Assembly: GCA_900765185.1 (NCBI GenBank)
Contig: CAAFQT010000012.1
Span: 1-10,622 of the forward strand
Length of the DNA stretch: 10,622 nucleotides
DNA from: an uncultured Collinsella sp.
GTDB taxonomy: Bacteria; Actinomycetota; Coriobacteriia; Coriobacteriales; Coriobacteriaceae
Direction: 5' to 3'
In this document: positions 6,249 to 10,622 of the stretch, in pieces
Numbering within the stretch: the first letter of the stretch is position 1
How the letters are laid out: every line of letters begins with the position of its first letter
Translations under genes and position numbers: made by a program
The notes under the pieces: model-generated
Database searches by the model: none
What the model saw: the letters and a program-made list of their open reading frames with translations, nothing else
What the model was told of the DNA's origin: nothing

Positions 6249-6917
6249 TTAACTTGCCGAGCCCGTGCTTCCCGATTTGGCGATCCAGGGCATCTCATCA
6301 TCGAACAGCCATGTACGGGCAGACCCACTATCGCGTGCTGTCTGCGGGTTGGGCAAGCAGGTCTGTTCATAGGCATCCTGAATGCACTGACCCATAAAAT
6401 CGTTGAGCTCGGTCTGGCTGCCCTCCATGACATAGGCGACATCGCCGGCCGAGATGTAGATACCCGGCCCCTCATTGCCCTCGTAGCCAGGATCGTACGA
6501 AACATCACATAACTTGGCGCCATTCGCGGTGTCCAACTCGATGGACGAGCGGTATCCGCCAACCATGTCGTTCGCTTTTGCCCGATAGGACGCATATCCG
6601 TACCAACGCTTAAAGGTTTTGCCCTTGAGCAGCTCGGACGCCCTGTCGATCAGACTGGAATCCGTGGTATAGCGCATAGCCCCAAGCTGAATACGTGGAT
6701 AATTACTAATGCCCAGCGCAGCCGGTTGCTCATCAAAATCAACGGTAATGGTCTCAGGCTTGTCGTCGCCGGTCAGAAGTTCGACAGATTGAGTCACAGG
6801 CTTGACCACCGGCTCCGTCACCGCAGCAGGCAGCAACGCCATGCCAACAGCGCCCATGCCAACCACGGTGATCGCAAGCGCCAAAACAATCAAACCAATA
6901 CGGGCAGGACTTCTCAC
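6249..6917 (-). CDS. Membrane-anchored exported protein of unknown function (222 aa)
   Basis: No family is recognised. An N-terminal hydrophobic segment (about 7-33, IGLIVLALAITVVGMGAVGMALL) preceded by two arginines is a signal anchor or signal peptide, so the remaining 190 residues should lie outside the membrane. There is no lipobox cysteine. The mature part is acidic, with conserved-looking aromatic patches such as KRWYGYASYR (103-112) and GPGIYISAGDVAYVMEG (150-166). Three cysteines (137, 178, 187) could form a disulphide. The GTG at 6917 is chosen because GAGGTG (6925-6930) sits 7 nt upstream. An ATG at 6950 would add 11 residues but has no clear ribosome binding site, and a longer frame from 7085 would translate a palindromic repeat. 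It is probably co-transcribed with the exported protein gene upstream. Confidence 0.7.
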   Translation of the reverse strand: MRSPARIGLIVLALAITVVGMGAVGMALLPAAVTEPVVKPVTQSVELLTGDDKPETITVDFDEQPAALGISNYPRIQLGAMRYTTDSSLIDRASELLKGKTFKRWYGYASYRAKANDMVGGYRSSIELDTANGAKLCDVSYDPGYEGNEGPGIYISAGDVAYVMEGSQTELNDFMGQCIQDAYEQTCLPNPQTARDSGSARTWLFDDEMPWIAKSGSTGSAS

Positions 6918-6994
6918 AGCAAAGCACCTCACAATACAAGCCTTCGCCATCTGCACTAATGATATCGCAGCCAGCACTATTACCAAAAGGAGCC

Positions 6995-7051
6995 GCTCGT
7001 GCCCCACCACCACAAAGGTGCCCGTCCCCTTTGCGGTGGCGGGGAACGAGC
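6995..7051 (+). repeat. Palindromic repeat family P, copy 2 (extended)
   Basis: This 57-bp imperfect palindrome has 24-bp arms (6995-7018 and 7028-7051), three mismatches and a 9-nt loop TGCCCGTCC. The core shares CCACCACAAAGG and the loop pattern with copies 1 and 3. Only here do the arms continue outward with GCTCGT and ACGAGC. It sits between the two exported-protein genes; on their strand two of its three mismatches become G-U pairs, so the hairpin would form well in their joint transcript. Confidence 0.85.
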
Positions 7052-7094
7052 CCGATATTGCCATGCTCGTTGAGCGACATTTCAATAAATGTCC

Positions 7095-7763
7095 CTACAG
7101 GATTTCATCCGGGCTGGCGGGCTTGGTCGTTTTGGGGATGCCAAGTTTGGATGACGCGAAATCATCAACATTGTCCTTGATCCCGTCTTTTGTATAGACG
7201 GTGACCATATAGGTGCTGTACCCAAATTCGCTCTTGTCGCGTGTTGCCCAGGCCTGCCAGTAGGTGGCCCTGCTCCGTCCTTTTATTATTCCGATGCGGC
7301 GAAGTTCTGTTCGCTTTAACTTTTGGTCGTTATCGATGGATCGGCCGGCCTCCTCGGTAAGCCCGCACCGTTCGATCAGCTTGTCGAGGACTTGGTTCAT
7401 GTGACGCTCGTCGGTGTTTGGAGCATAGTCGTAGGCGAGGGTGATGGAGTCGAGGGGCTGGTCATCGATCAAATAATTCATCGCCTGAGGTTCAAGGCCG
7501 AAATGAGGAGACTGTCCGTCGACCCGATCGAGCAGCGGTAACTTTGACCGCCAACTTCCGGTGGGAATTCCATCTTCGTAAAACACGCCGCGGCAGATAA
7601 AGGAGAGCGAGGTGGCACGCGAGCCGGCGTCGACCATTCCACATAAATCGAAGGGAGAGGCGATACCAAGGGAAAAGGGCGTGATGGCGATAAGGAAGAA
7701 CATCACGATGGGTACGGCGAGAATGGCGATGGCGTTACGGCAAGTGGAGCGAGACGGCTTCAT
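7095..7763 (-). CDS. Membrane-anchored exported protein of unknown function (222 aa), upstream partner
   Basis: No family is recognised. A basic N-terminus (MKPSRSTCRN) leads into a single hydrophobic segment at about 11-36, predicting a signal peptide or membrane anchor with the rest outside the cell. Cys41 and Cys57 lie close after it, and Cys133 further on. The middle (about 85-135) reads as a folded domain with a YLIDDQPLDSITLAYDY stretch and a helical MNQVLDKLIERCGL. A basic patch RTELRRIGIIKGRSR (151-165) precedes a Tyr/Trp-rich section. The ATG at 7763 has AGGGGG 5 nt upstream (7769-7774). The next gene downstream codes for another exported protein of the same length with no obvious sequence similarity. 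A 177-bp gap holding a palindromic repeat separates them, so an operon is likely but not certain. Confidence 0.75.
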   Translation of the reverse strand: MKPSRSTCRNAIAILAVPIVMFFLIAITPFSLGIASPFDLCGMVDAGSRATSLSFICRGVFYEDGIPTGSWRSKLPLLDRVDGQSPHFGLEPQAMNYLIDDQPLDSITLAYDYAPNTDERHMNQVLDKLIERCGLTEEAGRSIDNDQKLKRTELRRIGIIKGRSRATYWQAWATRDKSEFGYSTYMVTVYTKDGIKDNVDDFASSKLGIPKTTKPASPDEIL

Positions 7764-7797
7764 ATGTGCCCCCTAAGACAAATAGCAGGCAAGTTCC

Positions 7798-7845
7798 ATA
7801 ACAAATGAATAATCTCAGATAACAACTTATTCTAGCCCATAACAA
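7798..7845 (-). promoter_or_regulatory. Three phased direct repeats upstream of the exported-protein genes
   Basis: TTGTTAT occurs on the minus strand at 7839-7845, 7819-7825 and 7798-7804. Start-to-start distances are 20 and 21 bp, close to two helical turns each. The last copy is 35 bp upstream of the ATG at 7763. Such phasing suits a DNA-binding activator or repressor. No convincing -35/-10 pair was found, although TTGTTA itself resembles a -35 hexamer. Confidence 0.45.
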
Positions 7846-7904
7846 GCAAGGACATCGGACATTGGGAACAGGCCTGTTTGCCCGGTCATTCATTTTCGTA
7901 CCCC

Positions 7905-7939
7905 ACCGCCACAAAGGCGCCTGTCCCCTTTGTGGTGGT
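7905..7939 (+). repeat. Palindromic repeat family P, copy 3
   Basis: Arms 7905-7917 and 7927-7939 are 13 bp with one G-T pair, and the 9-nt loop is CGCCTGTCC. Arm and loop sequences match copies 1 and 2. On the plus strand the stem is followed by TTTTC, so it could end rightward transcription. It lies 8 bp from the T-run side of the hydratase terminator. Confidence 0.85.
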
Positions 7940-7945
7940 TTTCGA

Positions 7946-7977
7946 CAAAAAGAAGCCGCCCCGATAACAGGGGCGGC
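7946..7977 (-). terminator. Intrinsic terminator of the hydratase gene
   Basis: A perfect 8-bp GC stem (7955-7962 with 7970-7977) with a 7-nt loop is followed, on the minus strand, by TTCTTTTTG. It lies 138 nt after the hydratase stop, so the message carries a long 3' untranslated region that includes the palindrome at 8030-8108. Confidence 0.9.
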
Positions 7978-8029
7978 ATCAAGCAAGTCTATTTATTAGC
8001 GTCCCTCAAGACCCAACGAGAACGTCGCG

Positions 8030-8108
8030 GTAGCCCCGGACATACCTTTCCCTCGGGCGACCCTCGCGAAGCGCGTGAGCACGAGGGAAAGGTGTGTCCG
8101 GGGCGTAC
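8030..8108. repeat. Long palindrome in the 3' region of the hydratase gene
   Basis: Arms 8034-8055 and 8082-8103 are 22 bp with a single mismatch, which is a T-G pair when read on the plus strand. They extend outward by one more G-C pair and, across a bulge, GTA with TAC. The 26-nt centre contains a further small stem (CTCGCG with CGCGTGAG). It starts 8 nt after the hydratase stop. No T run follows either arm, so it is not a simple terminator. It shares no sequence with repeat family P. Confidence 0.85.
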
Positions 8109-8115
8109 AGCAGAG

Positions 8116-10416
8116 TTACTCGGCAGCGGCCTTGAACTTGTTGTAGTTGATCAGGCAGCCGGCCTTGACGATGGCACGCTCTTCGGCCGTCATATCGGCA
8201 ATATAGAGCTCAATATGCTCAACCGCACCATCGGCGCGCACCACGTAGGCGGCGATGTTCTTCAAGTCGCCATCGAGCGCGGCACGGATACCCGGCGCAA
8301 AGACGTAGTCGCCCACCTCAAAGTTGGGCTCGGCCTCCATCTGGAAGGGCACCATGCCCCAGTTCATCACGTTGGAGCGATAGCGCTTGGTGGCGTACTC
8401 GTGGACGATGTTGGCCAGGCCGCCGATCACGCGCTGGCAGCTCGCGGCCTGCTCGCGGGCGGAACCGTCACCGGGCTTCTTGGCATAGAGCATGGAGCCG
8501 TACTCGGTCGCCTTGGCGTCTGCCGCGACACCCGCGCCGGCCAGCGCCTCAAACACGCCGGCAAGCTCGGCATCGAGTGCCGCCAGGTCGCCTGCCGCCT
8601 CGCCGGCAATGCGGCGCTTTTCCACCGCATCGACCTCCTTGGAGCGACCCACGTAGGCCGGATCGCGGCGGCTGAGCGTAAACTCGGCCAGGCCCAGCGG
8701 GTTGGAGCGGAAGGAGCTCGTCTCGCCCGAGGGAATGAGCTCGTCGGTCGTGGTGACCGGGTCCATGATCTTGGAGCACACCTTGAGCAGGATATCGTCG
8801 CCGAGGGGCTCCATCGCGGGCCACGGCTTAATGTTGGGGCCTTCGACCAGCTCGTCGGCAGGCTCCGCCTTGCCAAAGCCCCAGTACACGCGCTTTTTGT
8901 ACGGCGCGTCGTCAAAGGTGTACTCGCAGGCCTCGTCCCAAGTCTCCTCGGGCAGGTCGGTCGCCGGCGTCAGGACGCCGCCGTTGGCAGCCGTCGCCGC
9001 AATGGAGCGAGCGTCCATCAGGGCCACGGCGCTCAGCTGGCCATTGCCCGGCTTGGAACCCTCGCGGTTGGGGAAGTTGCGCGTAGTGTGTCGGATCGAC
9101 AGGCCGTTGTTGGCAGGCGTGTCGCCGGCACCGAAGCACGGGCCGCAGAATGCCGTGCGCACAATCGCACCGGCCTCCATAAGGTCGTAGATATAGCCGC
9201 GGCGTGTAAGCTCGAGTGCCACGGGCTGGCTCGTGGGGTAGACCGACAGCGAGAATTCGCCGCAGCCGGTGTTGGCGCCCTTGAGCACGCGGGCAGCCTG
9301 GACCACGGAGTCGTAGTTGCCGCCCGAGCAGCCGGCGATAACGCCCTGCTGCACGTGCAGCTTGCCGTCGACGATCTTGTCGAGCAGGCTAAAGTGCGTC
9401 TTGCCCTCGCCGATCTTAGCGGCCTCGAGCTCCACCTCGTGCAGGATGTCCTCGAGGTTCTCGTTGAGCTCGTCAATCTCAAAGCCGTTGGAAGGATGGA
9501 ACGGCAGTGCGATCATGGGCTTGATGCTCGATAAGTCGACCTCGACGCAGCCGTCGTAGTAGGCAACATCGGCGGGCTTGAGCTCGCGGTAGTCGTCGCC
9601 GCGGCCGTGCATGGTCAAAAACGCGTGCGTGTCCTCGTCGGTAGCCCAGATGCTCGACAGGCAGGTGGTCTCGGTGGTCATGACATCGACGCCGTTGCGG
9701 TAGTCGGTCGTCATGCTCGCAATGCCGGGACCCACAAACTCCATGACCTTGTTCTTGACGTAGCCCTTGGCAAAGACGGCGCGGATGATGGCAAGCGCCA
9801 CATCGTGCGGGCCGACGCCGGGACGCGGGGCGCCCGTGAGGTAGATGGCGACAACGCCGGGATAGGCAACATCGTAGGTGTCACGCAGCAGCTGCTTTGC
9901 CAGCTCGCCGCCGCCCTCGCCCACGGCCATGGTACCCAGGGCGCCGTAGCGGGTGTGCGAGTCGGAGCCCAGGATCATCTTGCCGCAACCGGCGAAGTTC
10001 TCACGCATAAAGGAGTGGATGACGGCGATGTGCGGCGGGACGAAGATGCCGCCGTACTTCTTGGCTGCGGAAAGGCCAAAGACGTGGTCGTCCTCGTTGA
10101 TGGTGCCGCCCACGGCGCACAGCGAGTTATGGCAGTTGGTGAGCACGTAGGGCAGCGGGAACTGCTCCATGCCCGAGGCGCGCGCCGTCTGGATGATGCC
10201 GACGAAGGTGATGTCGTGGCTCGCCATGGCATCGAAACGAATCTTGAGCTCCTCGGGGTCGCCGGACGTATTGTGTGCCTGGAGGATCGAATACGCGATG
10301 GTGCCACGCCTGGCATCCTCAGGTGTCTGCGTAATACCGCGCTCGGCAGCCTCGGCCGCAGGCACAACCTCGCTGCCGCCGCGCAGGTAGATGCCATCCT
10401 CGTACAGCTTGACCAT
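8116..10416 (-). CDS. Aconitase-family [4Fe-4S] hydratase (YbhJ-like)
   Basis: This 766-aa protein belongs to the aconitase/homoaconitase superfamily, whose members move water across a carboxylic acid double bond using a [4Fe-4S] cluster. It is close in length and style to E. coli YbhJ, a putative hydratase of unproven substrate. Seen here: the aconitase signature GSDSHT (150-155), likely cluster ligands Cys363 (AGCSGG) and Cys424/Cys427 (CGPC), the substrate-loop counterpart RNFPNREG (446-453), and a C-terminal swivel domain from about 530 with YRSNVMNWGMVPFQ (679-692). The cysteine spacing C-x60-C-x2-C is near that of aconitases. The frame is open to 10536, but the ATG at 10416 is chosen: GGGAGA (10421-10426) precedes it, MVKLYEDGIYLRGG reads as a natural start, and the extra 40 residues lack a ribosome binding site. 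Reaction is inferred by family; substrate unknown. Confidence 0.88.
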   Translation of the reverse strand: MVKLYEDGIYLRGGSEVVPAAEAAERGITQTPEDARRGTIAYSILQAHNTSGDPEELKIRFDAMASHDITFVGIIQTARASGMEQFPLPYVLTNCHNSLCAVGGTINEDDHVFGLSAAKKYGGIFVPPHIAVIHSFMRENFAGCGKMILGSDSHTRYGALGTMAVGEGGGELAKQLLRDTYDVAYPGVVAIYLTGAPRPGVGPHDVALAIIRAVFAKGYVKNKVMEFVGPGIASMTTDYRNGVDVMTTETTCLSSIWATDEDTHAFLTMHGRGDDYRELKPADVAYYDGCVEVDLSSIKPMIALPFHPSNGFEIDELNENLEDILHEVELEAAKIGEGKTHFSLLDKIVDGKLHVQQGVIAGCSGGNYDSVVQAARVLKGANTGCGEFSLSVYPTSQPVALELTRRGYIYDLMEAGAIVRTAFCGPCFGAGDTPANNGLSIRHTTRNFPNREGSKPGNGQLSAVALMDARSIAATAANGGVLTPATDLPEETWDEACEYTFDDAPYKKRVYWGFGKAEPADELVEGPNIKPWPAMEPLGDDILLKVCSKIMDPVTTTDELIPSGETSSFRSNPLGLAEFTLSRRDPAYVGRSKEVDAVEKRRIAGEAAGDLAALDAELAGVFEALAGAGVAADAKATEYGSMLYAKKPGDGSAREQAASCQRVIGGLANIVHEYATKRYRSNVMNWGMVPFQMEAEPNFEVGDYVFAPGIRAALDGDLKNIAAYVVRADGAVEHIELYIADMTAEERAIVKAGCLINYNKFKAAAE

Positions 10417-10431
10417 ACTGTCTCCCACTCT

Positions 10432-10448
10432 GCCCGAAAGGCTCGGGC
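10432..10448 (-). promoter_or_regulatory. Hairpin in the hydratase leader
   Basis: GCCCGA (10432-10437) and TCGGGC (10443-10448) pair around a 5-nt loop, ending 5 nt upstream of the GGGAGA ribosome binding site. It may affect translation initiation. No clear promoter hexamers were found in the 200 bp to the window end. Confidence 0.35.
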
Positions 10449-10590
10449 GCATAGCATACATTCGTTCAATATCGTGCCACAGAACGGTTGCCAGCGGGTT
10501 ACGAATCTGCACGTTCACTTTATCTCGGTAAAGCATAAGACGAGCCCGGTGTGGGGCCGGCAGATCTGGCGTAAGAGTGTCCCTTTCGAC

Positions 10591-10619
10591 TAGTCATTTA
10601 AGAACGTCCCCAATGACTA
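10591..10619. repeat. Inverted repeat at the right edge
   Basis: TAGTCATT (10591-10598) and AATGACTA (10612-10619) form perfect 8-bp arms around 13 nt. The element lies about 175 bp upstream of the hydratase start and runs almost to the window end, so a larger repeat may be cut off. Function unknown. Confidence 0.5.
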
Positions 10620-10622
10620 CCC

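Larger units (their letters stand above)
7764..8115. other. Intergenic region between the exported-protein genes and the hydratase (352 bp)
   Basis: The stretch contains, from left to right, the phased TTGTTAT repeats, about 50 bp without visible structure, palindromic repeat copy 3, the hydratase terminator, about 50 bp without structure, and the long palindrome at 8030-8108. No gene with a credible ribosome binding site was found. Confidence 0.8.

Noticed and set aside
6918..7085. N-terminal extension of the 222-aa exported protein to an ATG at 7085
   Set aside because: The extra residues would be encoded by palindromic repeat copy 2, and a GTG with a good ribosome binding site directly precedes the hydrophobic segment.
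7930..9534. 534-codon open frame on the plus strand opposite the hydratase
   Set aside because: It begins inside a palindromic repeat and the terminator, runs antisense to the aconitase-family gene, and shows no domain.
10417..10536. 40-residue N-terminal extension of the hydratase
   Set aside because: No ribosome binding site precedes the ATG at 10536, whereas GGGAGA precedes the ATG at 10416, and the shorter length is close to that of the YbhJ-like family.

Overview
The window is 10.6 kb of moderately GC-rich bacterial DNA. The proteins, the GC-skewed codon use and the clutter of palindromic intergenic repeats suggest a gut actinobacterium of the class Coriobacteriia, probably Collinsella or a close relative. 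This assignment is inference from protein flavour, not a database match. There are six confident protein genes, one convincing small-protein gene and one possible leader peptide. No tRNA, rRNA, CRISPR array, transposase or phage gene was seen.

Layout from left to right. (1) At 115-3069, on the minus strand, clpB encodes a full-length disaggregase and ends in a strong intrinsic terminator. A 64-aa Pro/Ala/Lys-rich, acidic-tailed small protein with its own excellent ribosome binding site follows. (2) At 3070-3566 an intergenic region holds the most unusual structure in the window: six copies of a 19-bp element in strictly alternating orientation, forming three hairpins with identical 19-nt loops and an 80-81 bp period. 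A possible 17-codon leader ORF overlaps the next gene. (3) At 3567-6181, on the plus strand, a TetR-family regulator precedes an oleate hydratase. The 191-bp gap between them carries two operator-like palindromes, consistent with a regulator controlling unsaturated fatty acid detoxification. (4) At 6249-7763, on the minus strand, two membrane-anchored exported proteins of unknown function form a pair. Three copies of one palindromic repeat lie before, between and after them. (5) At 8116-10416, on the minus strand, a large aconitase-family hydratase (YbhJ-like) is followed by an 80-nt palindrome and a textbook terminator.

The modules look independent: proteostasis (clpB), fatty acid stress (tetR and oleate hydratase), an unknown envelope pair, and a metabolic Fe-S hydratase. 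The intergenic DNA is the less ordinary part. It holds at least two unrelated palindrome families plus a solitary long palindrome.
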